34,785 bases of DNA. It comes from an uncultured Bacilli bacterium (GTDB taxonomy: Bacteria > Bacillota_I > Bacilli_A > RF39 > UBA660). A program made the translations under genes and the position numbers. Positions 16,837 to 24,083 of the stretch are shown here, piece by piece. Each line of letters opens with the position of its first letter. Position 1 is the stretch's first letter. The DNA lies in the NCBI GenBank assembly GCA_934120265.1, contig CAKOTU010000010.1, forward strand, positions 1-34,785, read 5' to 3'. The notes beneath the pieces are model-generated. The model did not search any database, was not told the DNA's origin, and saw only the letters and a program-made list of their open reading frames with translations.

Positions 16837-17835
16837 TTAATTTAATTGTGATTTTGAAATTGTAATGATTGGACGTACACCACTCAAGCCAAAATCATCC
16901 ACGAAGTCATAGTATACGCGGCCCTTATTTTCAACATTCCATGTCCATTCGTAATTATCATCATGAGGTGTAGAAGTCCAATAAGCAAATACATCTGATA
17001 CCGAATTTGCTGTATCATTTAAATAATCATACAACCATGTCGATAACTCTGAAACTGTTTTACCACTAAATGATTTGCCTGATGCTACAGCGATTTGATT
17101 TGCTGTCGGAAGACCTACTTCAACATTTGTGCCAAAAATATCTTGTATATGTTTTAGAGGTGTTCCTTCATCCTTTGAATTTATATTTTTACAAGAAGTG
17201 TTATCACCCGAGCCATCTATACACCACGCTAAGGTTTTTGGAACAGTATCATCAGTAAAGTTCCTATCCATCAATAAAACTATATTTTCTCCAGAAATCT
17301 CTAATACGTAGAATGTTCTATCACTATCTAAATGACATGTATATTTTGCTCCTACTGTTTGGCTTGTTCCTTCTTGCAACTCACATATTAAAGAGGTTGT
17401 TTTATCACCTTCAGATGAAGTGCTTTCTTTTGCTTCATATTTATTTGTTGTTGAGTTGTATGATACTTCATAACTTCCTACTGTCATCTTTGAATCTGTT
17501 GTTACTTGGCCATTACTTATTGTTATTGTTCCTCCTGTTGGTTTGTTTCCACTCATTTCGATTGTTAATTTGCCATTTGGTAAACTTGGTACTAATAGAT
17601 TTCCATTCTCATCTATTGTGTATGTTCCATCTGGAATACCATCACTATCTAGCTTTGCTGTTGCTATTGCTGTTTCTACAGCATCAATATAATTCTCTGC
17701 ACTTCTTTCGGCTACTCCCTTTTGTGATTTTTTAATTGTGTTCATTACTATTGGTGTTGCTATTAATGCTATTATTGCTAATACTACTATTACCGCTAGT
17801 AACTCGATAAGTGTAAATCCTTTTTTATTTTTCAT
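16837..17835 (-). CDS. Type IV pilin-like protein with variable C-terminal domain (pilin 1)
   Basis: 332 residues. Class III/prepilin leader MKNKKG with cleavage expected before FTLIELLAV; the mature protein has Phe1 and Glu5 and a hydrophobic helix to about residue 35. Residues 1-150 are nearly the same as pilin 2. The rest is unrelated, with cysteines, a YWTSTP segment and the ending GVRPIITISKSQLN, a motif frequent in Bacillota surface and pilin-like proteins. Ribosome site GGAGGAGG. A 170-bp structured leader precedes it. The 3' quarter is richer in G+C (about 41% at 16861-16980). No pilus assembly genes are in the window. Likely a surface fibre subunit. Confidence 0.85.
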   Translation of the reverse strand: MKNKKGFTLIELLAVIVVLAIIALIATPIVMNTIKKSQKGVAERSAENYIDAVETAIATAKLDSDGIPDGTYTIDENGNLLVPSLPNGKLTIEMSGNKPTGGTITISNGQVTTDSKMTVGSYEVSYNSTTNKYEAKESTSSEGDKTTSLICELQEGTSQTVGAKYTCHLDSDRTFYVLEISGENIVLLMDRNFTDDTVPKTLAWCIDGSGDNTSCKNINSKDEGTPLKHIQDIFGTNVEVGLPTANQIAVASGKSFSGKTVSELSTWLYDYLNDTANSVSDVFAYWTSTPHDDNYEWTWNVENKGRVYYDFVDDFGLSGVRPIITISKSQLN

Positions 17836-17865
17836 ATTATTCCTCCTCCTTTTTTAGATTTACTT

Positions 17866-18035
17866 AGTAAAGGTACACACAAAAACACAAAGAAATCTAG
17901 ACTATAAAAAAGTCTAGAAACTTTGTGTTTTCTTTTTTATTTAATATTATAGTATGATTAAATAACCCCCCCCCAGGTTAGGTTTTGAGTTAGTTTATTA
18001 TTCATCTCTTTAACCATACTATCACTACCTTTACT
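17866..18035 (-). ncRNA. Structured 5' leader module of pilin 1 (unrecognised candidate cis-regulatory RNA)
   Basis: On the minus strand the module starts AGTAAAGGTA (18035-18026) and ends with its exact complement TACCTTTACT (17875-17866), closing the domain. Inside are a 14-bp helix with one G-U pair (18022-18009 with 17962-17949) enclosing a run of nine Gs (17966-17974), and a long hairpin (17884-17929) followed by five Ts. The predicted transcription start from the promoter at 18042-18071 is position 18035, the first base of the closing helix. The second copy at 23877-24046 has the same length and architecture. Confidence 0.7.
17884..17929 (-). terminator. Terminator-like hairpin inside the pilin 1 leader
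   Basis: Arms with nine outer (AACACAAAG / CTTTGTGTT) and seven inner (CTAGACT / AGTCTAG) pairs, then GTGTTTTTG on the minus strand. It sits between the start site and the ribosome site, so it could act as an attenuator. Confidence 0.55.
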
Positions 18036-18041
18036 GTCTTT

Positions 18042-18071
18042 ATTATACAATTTAAATTTTATTAATGTCAA
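18042..18071 (-). promoter_or_regulatory. Promoter of pilin 1
   Basis: Consensus TTGACA (18066-18071) and TATAAT (18042-18047) with an 18-base spacer on the minus strand, directly after the upstream gene's stop. Predicted start at about 18035. Confidence 0.75.
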
Positions 18072-18088
18072 TAAGTTTAGAAAAAAGA

Positions 18089-18490
18089 CTACTTAGTAGT
18101 CTCTAATATTGCATCTAATCTATTTGTAATATCAAATTCAACTTGCTCTGAAGTTACTTGTCCACCTTTTTTTGTTTTTACTAGTAAACTAACTTTTGGA
18201 GGTTCTTCAACTATATCATAAATCTCAATTACATAGCTATTTGATAAATCTGCATTTTCAGCAAATCTTCTAACAAAAACTTCAACAAATTTTTCTCTAT
18301 TTATAGAAATTTTTCCCGTAACTCTATAATCAGCAACGTCAACCGCATCTAAAAGTGATGATTCTGTTGTTTCTTTTAATAAATAATAATTATGTTCATC
18401 AGTATTAGTTATTCCTTGAAATAAATAAATTAATAAAATTAACACTATTCCAACAACAAATACAAACACACCCCACATTGATTCTCTCAT
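18089..18490 (-). CDS. Small membrane-anchored hypothetical protein (possibly DUF5411 type)
   Basis: 133 residues: an N-terminal membrane helix (about 7-25) then a soluble domain containing TNTDEHNYYLLKETTESS and an acidic C-terminus. Short charge-poor N-terminus and the position beside pilin genes suggest a pilus-associated or minor pilin-like protein. From memory it resembles a family named DUF5411 in uncultured Bacillota, unchecked. It lacks a prepilin cleavage motif. Start supported by GGAGGTG upstream and an extended -10 (TGTTATAAT, 18514-18519 for the hexamer). It stands between pilin 1 and the divergent sspI. Confidence 0.75.
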   Translation of the reverse strand: MRESMWGVFVFVVGIVLILLIYLFQGITNTDEHNYYLLKETTESSLLDAVDVADYRVTGKISINREKFVEVFVRRFAENADLSNSYVIEIYDIVEEPPKVSLLVKTKKGGQVTSEQVEFDITNRLDAILETTK

Positions 18491-18513
18491 CTTGCACCTC
18501 CAATTATAGTTTA

Positions 18514-18519
18514 ATTATA
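18514..18519 (-). promoter_or_regulatory. Extended -10 promoter of the small membrane protein gene
   Basis: TGTTATAAT on the minus strand, 24 bases upstream of the ATG; no clear -35. Confidence 0.4.
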
Positions 18520-18548
18520 ACACAAATATTATCTTTTTAAAATATTTC

Positions 18549-18577
18549 GTATATTTTTTTTGTCTAATTTCATAATA
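18549..18577 (+). promoter_or_regulatory. Candidate forespore (sigma-G/F type) promoter of sspI
   Basis: GTATA (18549-18553), 17 bases, CATAATA (18571-18577) resembles the sigma-G pattern GnATA ... CATnnTA and no sigma-A promoter fits. The expected start falls at or next to the GGAGG ribosome site, so the leader would be very short, which weakens the call. Confidence 0.35.
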
Positions 18578-18595
18578 ATGATGGAGGATAATTTT

Positions 18596-18799
18596 ATGAA
18601 TATAGATATTAGAGAACATATTAAAAACAATTTTAAAAATTGTGATGTAAAAGAAATAAAAGAATCAATTGAAGAATCATTAAAAGAAGAAGATGAAATT
18701 ACATTACCAGGAATGGGAGTATTTTTTGAAATACTATGGAAAAACTCTGACGAAAGTGGTAAAGATTTTATTCTTAATACCTTAAAAAATTCTTTATAA
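18596..18799 (+). CDS. sspI: Small acid-soluble spore protein SspI
   Basis: 67 residues from the ATG at 18596, chosen because GGAGG ends 8 bases upstream; an earlier in-frame ATG lacks a ribosome site. The C-terminal half ITLPGMGVFFEILWKNS, then DESGKDFILNTLKNSL, aligns well with Bacillus SspI (LPGLGVLFEVIW...SEKNEMLKTL). SspI is a minor acid-soluble protein made in the forespore and found in the spore core. Its presence implies that this organism or its recent ancestors form endospores. Single-gene unit with its own terminator. Confidence 0.88.
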   Translation: MNIDIREHIKNNFKNCDVKEIKESIEESLKEEDEITLPGMGVFFEILWKNSDESGKDFILNTLKNSL

Positions 18800-18831
18800 A
18801 AAAAGTGAAATGACTAATCATTTCACTTTTT
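18800..18831. terminator. Bidirectional terminator between sspI and the pseudopilin pair
   Basis: Perfect fourteen-base arms (AAAAAGTGAAATGA / TCATTTCACTTTTT) around a four-base loop, with A/T tails usable in both directions. Confidence 0.85.
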
Positions 18832-19202
18832 TATTGACATAAACTACTATCACTTAAATATTTATATTCATATTGATTATAATCAGAACTATAAGAAACT
18901 GAAATACATCCTTCCATTTTTTCTTTTGTTCTTGGATCTATGATTTCATTATTTTCTACAATTCCATCAGACACAAGAGTATCTAACTGAATAATTTTTT
19001 TACCACTAGTTGGTAAGTCATCAATATTTTTTAATCCCCAAGTATTTGCGGCTTTAATCAAGTTATCAACCTGTTTATTATAAGCATCATCTTCCGATTT
19101 TACTAATATTCCTGTTATCACTGGTGTAATTGTAACAGCAAGAATACCCAAAATAGCAATAACCGCAAGTAATTCTACCAAAGTAAATCCTCTTTTTTTC
19201 AT
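18831..19202 (-). CDS. Type II/IV secretion pseudopilin-like protein
   Basis: 123 residues. Prepilin leader MKKRG with cleavage before FTLVELLAVIAILG; Glu5 of the mature protein is present. The soluble part ends GCISVSYSSDYNQYEYKYLSDSSLC, which mirrors the ending of the upstream paralog (both have a GCIxxxY...YxQYxYxY block and a cysteine near the C-terminus, possibly a disulfide). It follows its paralog by 8 bases in one operon. Probably a minor pilin initiating or capping a fibre built from the larger pilins. Confidence 0.85.
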   Translation of the reverse strand: MKKRGFTLVELLAVIAILGILAVTITPVITGILVKSEDDAYNKQVDNLIKAANTWGLKNIDDLPTSGKKIIQLDTLVSDGIVENNEIIDPRTKEKMEGCISVSYSSDYNQYEYKYLSDSSLCQ

Positions 19203-19210
19203 TTTATCAC

Positions 19211-19579
19211 CTACATATTACAATATGATTCTGAATCTGTATATTCATATTTATATTGAGAATATTCTTCATCATAAGTTATTTTTATACATCCTTTTAA
19301 ATTTTCATCAGTCATAGGATTAATAATATCTTTTTGCTTTATATATCCTTCATCAAATAAAGTTGAAAATTGTAATTTAGTTTCCTCTGATAATTTATCA
19401 GGATTACTAGCAGCCCATCTTTTAGCAATACTCATCAAAGAATTAATTTGATTATTGTAAGCTCTTTGTTTTGATTTTTCCAATGTATCAGTTATCTTTG
19501 GTATTGTTATAGCTGCTACAACGCCAAGAACAGCAATAACAGCCATTAACTCAATTAAAGTAAATCCACCCTTTTTCAT
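19211..19579 (-). CDS. Type II/IV secretion pseudopilin-like protein, first of tandem pair
   Basis: 122 residues. Leader MKKGG, cleavage before FTLIELMAVIAVLG, then a helix and a soluble region ending GCIKITYDEEYSQYKYEYT and a terminal cysteine pair region (SYCNM). Clearly a paralog of the downstream gene, so the pair arose by tandem duplication. A very good promoter lies in front and overlaps the dnaE stop. Predicted role as a minor pilin; the pilus ATPase, platform protein and prepilin peptidase must lie elsewhere in the genome. Confidence 0.85.
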   Translation of the reverse strand: MKKGGFTLIELMAVIAVLGVVAAITIPKITDTLEKSKQRAYNNQINSLMSIAKRWAASNPDKLSEETKLQFSTLFDEGYIKQKDIINPMTDENLKGCIKITYDEEYSQYKYEYTDSESYCNM

Positions 19580-19596
19580 ACCATCACCTACTTTAA

Positions 19597-19625
19597 AGTA
19601 TAATTTAAATTATTACTTTTGTCAA
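19597..19625 (-). promoter_or_regulatory. Promoter of the pseudopilin pair
   Basis: TTGACA (19620-19625), a 17-base spacer and TATACT (19597-19602) on the minus strand. The -35 overlaps the dnaE stop codon. Confidence 0.75.
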
Positions 19626-22537
19626 TCTAACTTTTCTAAAGAATTTAATACAATCTGTAACTTGTCAAAACGTTTTTCAACTTTTCCTTTGACTTTTAAA
19701 ATGTCACCTACTTCAAAATTGTTATATTGCTGATAAACCCTAGGAAATAGAACTATATCAACAGTATTTAATTCATCACTTCCTGTAATAAATACCATCT
19801 TTTCATTATTCTTTGTATTAATTTCTTTAATTCTATCTACATATATTATAGTTTCAATATTCTTATCAAAGTATGAATTTAGATCGCTAATGCTCGCTAA
19901 ATTAGGATACTTCATTTTATAATCTAAAGTTGGATGTCCACTTAAATAAAATCCAAATACAGATAATTCATTAAGTAATAAATCTTTTCTTGAAAATTCC
20001 TCTACATCATTAACAACAGGTTTTAATGAATCATCATTTTCTAAAATACCACCTATTTCACCATAATTTAAAAGCATGTCCAAATTAGAATATAATGTAT
20101 TACGATTATATCCAAAAGTATCAAAACATCCTGCAAAAATTAAGCTTTCTATAGTTTTTTTATTAACACTTTTCCCATAACATCTATTAATAAAATCATA
20201 TATATCTCTAAATTTACCTTTACTTCTTTCTTCTAATATTGAGTTAATAACATTAACTCCTACGCTTTTAATACCAGTCAAAGGATACCTAATACTATTA
20301 TTTTCAACAGTAAAAACATTTGAGCTATCGTTTATATTTGGTGGTAAAACATTAATATTATTTAAACGACACTCATATATATATTCTTTTATTTTAGATT
20401 CACTACCTATATTCATTGTAAGTAAACTATTCATATATAGGTAAGGATAATGACTCTTTAAGTATGCCATCTTATAAGCAATTACAGAATAAGCTACAGA
20501 GTGAGCTCTATTAAATCCATAAGACGCAAACTTTAAAATTAAATTATATACTTTTTCAGCTATCTCTTTAGTGTATCCTCTCTTGATGCTTCTTTCAATA
20601 AATTTATCTTTTTCAGCAAGCATTACATCTTCTTTTTTCTTACTCATTGCACGTCTTAAAATGTCAGCCTCGCCAAAAGAATATCCTGCCATTACATTCG
20701 CTATTTGCATTATTTGCTCCTGGTAAATAATTATTCCATATGTTGGCTTTAAAATACCTTCTAAGCTTGGATCTATATAATCTATCTTCTCTTTGCCTTG
20801 CTTCCTTTTTATATAAGAATCAATATTATTCATTGGTCCTGGTCTAAATAACGCAATAGACGCAACTACATCTTCAAACGAATCCGGTTTAAACTTTCTT
20901 AAGAAATTCATCATTCCTTGCGATTCAAACTGAAATATTCCTGATGTATTTACAGTTGTAAAAATATTTATAGCTTTCTTATCATCCATAGGAATTGTAT
21001 CAAATGTTAATTCTGGTATTTCTTTTAATACATCTTTAATCAAAGATAAATTACGAAGTGCTAGAAAGTCCATTTTTAGTAAACCTAATTCTTCCAGATA
21101 ATCCATTGAATACCCAGTTGTATAAAATGTACCATGACTTTTATCAAGAGGAATTACTGTGTCAAGATTAACGTTACTCATCACTATACCAGCCGCATGA
21201 ATACTTGTATGTCTTTTTAATCCCTCTATTTTAGAAGCAATCTTGTATAATTTTTTTAAATTTTGATTAATATCTAAATAATCTTTTATTTTTTTATTTT
21301 GCTTATAATTTTCAACTAAGGTTAATTTAGAGTCAATCAAATTACACAAAACATCTATAGACTTTAAACTGATATTTAGTCCTCTTCCGACATCTCTGAC
21401 AGCCTGCTTAGCTCCTAAAGTACCAAAAGTTATAATAGGCGCCACTTTTTTAATACCATATTTATTAATACAATACTCTACTACTTCTTCTCTTCTTGTA
21501 TATTCAAAATCAATATCAATATCGGGCATTGTAACTCTTTCAGGATTTAAAAATCTTTCAAAAAGAAGATTATATTTAATTGGATCAACAGTTGTTATAT
21601 TAAGTAAATAAGAAACTAAAGAGCCAGCCGCACTACCTCTTCCAGGTCCAACTAAAATATCATTTTCCTTGGCATACTTAACATAGTCCCATACTACTAG
21701 AAAATAATTACAAAATCCCATTTTATTTATAATTTCTAACTCGTATTTTAATCTATCTATATATACTTTAGGCGCAGTATTTCCAAATATTTTCTTCATA
21801 CCATCTACGCATAATTTCTTTAAATATTCATAACTTGATAAATTGTTAGGGCAATCATATATAGGTAGTAAATTGCTATCTTTTTTTATTGTTATATTAC
21901 AGTTATCTACAATATATTTGTTGTTATCTAAGTCATCAGGATACTCACTTTTAATATCACTTCTAATATAACAATCACTATTAGCTATTTCTATTTCACT
22001 AACTGGTATTCCAGTCTTAATAGATTTTAAATATTTTAAATAATCAACATCCTTCTTATCTAGACATAATACTTCATTAATATAAACCAAATTATTACCA
22101 TCTAATTTATTTCTCTCTAAATAATTACTATACCCTTTAAATATATCCACATATATTTCTTCTAATTTTTTATATAAAATCATACTATTAAATGGTACTA
22201 TACATATTAAATTAGAACTTTTTTCCTTTAAAATATCGAGAGTTATATTACTTTCTGACATCATTGTAGAAAGACTTATTAAGTTTTGATATCCAATATA
22301 ATTTTTACCATATAAAACAATCTTTAAACCATCTATTTCCACTTCTAAACCAATAATAGGCTTAATATTGTTTTTAATACATAAGTGGTAAAAATCCATA
22401 ACACCATACATATTATTGTCAGTTATGGTAAGTGAGGTTAAGTTATTATTTAAAGCATACTCTATTAAATCAGTTTCTTTTATCAAACTAGATAATAAAG
22501 AATTATGTGTTTTTATATAAAGTGGTGTATAATTCAT
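19622..22537 (-). CDS. dnaE: DNA polymerase III subunit alpha, DnaE type
   Basis: 971 residues, short for DnaE (usually about 1,050-1,160). The order is PHP domain (1-~200), polymerase core with GPGRGSAAGS (297-306) and the catalytic PDIDIDFE (338-345), finger/thumb regions with SYGFNRAHSVAYS, helix-hairpin-helix, and a C-terminal OB fold (IETIIYVDRIKEI...). The PHP metal residues are lost: the HxH motif reads YIK (7-9) and TDHG reads TDNN (39-42), so no PHP nuclease is expected. Ribosome site AGGAGG. Low-GC Gram-positives usually also carry PolC, not in this window. Confidence 0.95.
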   Translation of the reverse strand: MNYTPLYIKTHNSLLSSLIKETDLIEYALNNNLTSLTITDNNMYGVMDFYHLCIKNNIKPIIGLEVEIDGLKIVLYGKNYIGYQNLISLSTMMSESNITLDILKEKSSNLICIVPFNSMILYKKLEEIYVDIFKGYSNYLERNKLDGNNLVYINEVLCLDKKDVDYLKYLKSIKTGIPVSEIEIANSDCYIRSDIKSEYPDDLDNNKYIVDNCNITIKKDSNLLPIYDCPNNLSSYEYLKKLCVDGMKKIFGNTAPKVYIDRLKYELEIINKMGFCNYFLVVWDYVKYAKENDILVGPGRGSAAGSLVSYLLNITTVDPIKYNLLFERFLNPERVTMPDIDIDFEYTRREEVVEYCINKYGIKKVAPIITFGTLGAKQAVRDVGRGLNISLKSIDVLCNLIDSKLTLVENYKQNKKIKDYLDINQNLKKLYKIASKIEGLKRHTSIHAAGIVMSNVNLDTVIPLDKSHGTFYTTGYSMDYLEELGLLKMDFLALRNLSLIKDVLKEIPELTFDTIPMDDKKAINIFTTVNTSGIFQFESQGMMNFLRKFKPDSFEDVVASIALFRPGPMNNIDSYIKRKQGKEKIDYIDPSLEGILKPTYGIIIYQEQIMQIANVMAGYSFGEADILRRAMSKKKEDVMLAEKDKFIERSIKRGYTKEIAEKVYNLILKFASYGFNRAHSVAYSVIAYKMAYLKSHYPYLYMNSLLTMNIGSESKIKEYIYECRLNNINVLPPNINDSSNVFTVENNSIRYPLTGIKSVGVNVINSILEERSKGKFRDIYDFINRCYGKSVNKKTIESLIFAGCFDTFGYNRNTLYSNLDMLLNYGEIGGILENDDSLKPVVNDVEEFSRKDLLLNELSVFGFYLSGHPTLDYKMKYPNLASISDLNSYFDKNIETIIYVDRIKEINTKNNEKMVFITGSDELNTVDIVLFPRVYQQYNNFEVGDILKVKGKVEKRFDKLQIVLNSLEKLD

Positions 22538-22603
22538 AATCTAACCTCCTAATAACATTCTACTATATTTTACCCATTTTTTAAATATTTTTAACAAAAT
22601 TAT

Positions 22604-22632
22604 TTGACTTAAAGCCAATAATATGATAAAGT
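22604..22632 (+). promoter_or_regulatory. Promoter of rpmB
   Basis: TTGACT (22604-22609), 17-base spacer, TAAAGT (22627-22632) on the plus strand, divergent from dnaE. A strong ribosome site (AAAGGAGGA) follows. Confidence 0.55.
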
Positions 22633-22678
22633 TATAAGGCATAGGGAAAAAGTTTAAATTTAAAAGGAGGATTTATAT

Positions 22679-22876
22679 ATGGCAAAGAAAGTTACATCAA
22701 CTAAACCTTTATTTGGAAATAAAAGATCTCATTCTTGTCGTGCTACAAGACATGCTCAAAAACCAAATCTACAAAAAGTTACTTTAGATAATGGTACTTC
22801 TATTCGTATGACATCAAGAGAATTAAGATCATTAAAGAAAACTAGTAAGAGTGTTGAACAAGAAGTTGAAGCATAA
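22679..22876 (+). CDS. rpmB: 50S ribosomal protein L28
   Basis: 65 residues, basic, with KPLFGNKRSHSCRATRH near the N-terminus followed by NLQKVTL and SIRMTSRELRSLKK, the normal L28 pattern. It lacks the N-terminal zinc cysteines of some bacterial L28 versions. The usual GNxRSHSxxxTRR-type block is complete. Monocistronic with its own promoter and terminator, convergent with pilin gene 2. Confidence 0.96.
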   Translation: MAKKVTSTKPLFGNKRSHSCRATRHAQKPNLQKVTLDNGTSIRMTSRELRSLKKTSKSVEQEVEA

Positions 22877-22888
22877 GCTTCTTTTTTT
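22868..22888 (+). terminator. Intrinsic terminator of rpmB
   Basis: Five-base arms GAAGC / GCTTC with loop ATAA, overlapping the stop, followed by seven Ts. Confidence 0.7.
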
Positions 22889-22899
22889 GTTGCAAAAAA

Positions 22900-22920
22900 C
22901 AACATGTATAACGCATGCTG
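22900..22920 (-). terminator. Intrinsic terminator of pilin gene 2
   Basis: On the minus strand CAGCATG and CATGTTG pair (one G-U) around a seven-base loop and are followed by six Ts. It lies about 50 bases after the pilin 2 stop. Confidence 0.6.
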
Positions 22921-22968
22921 TCTGGTTCAAAATATTAGATTCTAGATTCTGAAATGTAGGGTGCACAA

Positions 22969-23844
22969 CTAGTATCTTTCGCAATAAGAACTACTATCAC
23001 CATCAACGTAGCAGCTGCCATAACCAACGTCCACACTAACGCCACCATCCGAACTCGCAATCAAATCAACAGAGTCGCCGCAGTTAGAAAAACTTGCACG
23101 GAAGAGGCAGCTTACTCCCGCAATTTTTGCATCATCTATTTGTTTTAATAACAATGCATTTCCTGTATAATTATTTTTATCTTCTGCATATCCATATTCT
23201 CCACTAGTTAAACAGTATTCTTTACCTTTTAATATTGCACACACATATGATTCTGTTACCTTATTACCTTTATCTAATACATGTTTTAAATAATAATTTC
23301 TTTCTAAAGTACTTGAATCGGTTGTATATTTTGTTGAATCATTCATCGTATCTCCTACGTTTATTTTATCTGTAGACCATCTATACACTACAGTTGGGGT
23401 TGCTGGTTTATCATCTTCAGATGAAGAACTACCTTTTTCTGTCGCTTCATATTTCTTGTTTGTTGGATTGTATGATACTTCATAAGATCCTACTGTCATC
23501 TTTGAGTCTGTTGTTACTTGGCCATTCTTTATTGTTATTGTTCCACCTGTTGGTTTGTTTCCACTCATTTCGATTGTTAAAGGTTCTTGCAAGCCATTTC
23601 CTTCCAAGTTTCCTTTACCATTTATTGTGTATATTCCATCTAGAACACCATCACTATCTAGTTTTGCTGTTGCAACTGCTGTTTCTACAGCATCAATATA
23701 GTTCTCTGCACTTCTCTCAGCTGCTCCCTTTTGTGATTTTTTTATTGTATTCATTACTATTGGTGTTGCTATTAAGGCTATTATAGCTAATACCACTATT
23801 ACCGCTAGTAATTCTATAAGTGTAAATCCTTTTTTATTTTTCAT
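22969..23844 (-). CDS. Type IV pilin-like protein with variable cysteine-rich C-terminus (pilin 2)
   Basis: 291 residues. Same leader and first ~150 residues as pilin 1 (MKNKKG cleaved before FTLIELLAV, then the shared block around AERSAENYIDAVETA and KMTVGSYEVSYN). After the acidic linker SSSSEDDK the sequences share nothing. The final ~60 residues (LFRASFSNCGDSVDL... to SSYCERY) are rich in G, S, V, D, Y and C. The 3' end is about 47% G+C at 22981-23100, far above the surroundings. A 170-bp leader module like that of pilin 1 lies upstream. Likely an alternative fibre subunit. Confidence 0.83.
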   Translation of the reverse strand: MKNKKGFTLIELLAVIVVLAIIALIATPIVMNTIKKSQKGAAERSAENYIDAVETAVATAKLDSDGVLDGIYTINGKGNLEGNGLQEPLTIEMSGNKPTGGTITIKNGQVTTDSKMTVGSYEVSYNPTNKKYEATEKGSSSSEDDKPATPTVVYRWSTDKINVGDTMNDSTKYTTDSSTLERNYYLKHVLDKGNKVTESYVCAILKGKEYCLTSGEYGYAEDKNNYTGNALLLKQIDDAKIAGVSCLFRASFSNCGDSVDLIASSDGGVSVDVGYGSCYVDGDSSSYCERY

Positions 23845-23876
23845 ATTATTCCTCCTTCTTTTATTTAGATTTACTT

Positions 23877-24046
23877 AGTAAAGGTACACACAAAAACACA
23901 AAGAAATCTAGGCTATAAAAAAGTCTAGAAACTTTGTGTTTTCTTTATTCATTAATATTATAGTATGATTAAATAACCCCCCCCCAGATTAGGTTTTGAG
24001 CTAGTTTTATATTTATCTCTTTAACCATACTATCACTACCTTTACT
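23877..24046 (-). ncRNA. Structured 5' leader module of pilin 2 (unrecognised candidate cis-regulatory RNA)
   Basis: Same 170-base length and elements as the pilin 1 leader: closing helix AGTAAAGGTA (24046-24037) with TACCTTTACT (23886-23877), the 14-bp helix (24033-24020 with 23973-23960), nine Gs (23977-23985) and the terminator-like hairpin (23895-23940). The predicted start from the promoter at 24053-24081 is 24046, again the first base of the closing helix. Similarity to copy 1 begins there and the promoters are unrelated. Confidence 0.7.
23895..23940 (-). terminator. Terminator-like hairpin inside the pilin 2 leader
   Basis: Same design as in copy 1, with outer arms AACACAAAG / CTTTGTGTT; one inner pair is lost by a U-to-C change (AGCCTAG in place of AGTCTAG). 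Followed on the minus strand by five Ts. Confidence 0.5.
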
Positions 24047-24052
24047 ATACTA

Positions 24053-24081
24053 AGTATACATAATTATTTTTTATTTTTCAA
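24053..24081 (-). promoter_or_regulatory. Promoter of pilin 2
   Basis: TTGAAA (24076-24081), a 17-base spacer and TATACT (24053-24058) on the minus strand, next to the dinD stop. Confidence 0.7.
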
Positions 24082-24083
24082 TA

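Noticed and set aside
17313..17735. Leucine-rich plus-strand open frames opposite both pilin genes (also 23394-23786)
   Set aside because: They are antisense shadows of the conserved pilin coding region; the repetition only reflects the pilin duplication.
17866..18035. Pilin leader as a MITE, because of its terminal inverted repeats
   Set aside because: No target duplications are visible, similarity continues into the pilin gene, and the left boundary matches the predicted transcription start.
17866..18035. Pilin leader as a c-di-GMP riboswitch
   Set aside because: Attractive because of the pilin context, but I could not find the conserved core of either c-di-GMP class; left as unclassified.
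18560..18595. Earlier ATG for sspI
   Set aside because: It lies within the promoter candidate and lacks a ribosome site; ATG 18596 matches the start of SspI homologs.
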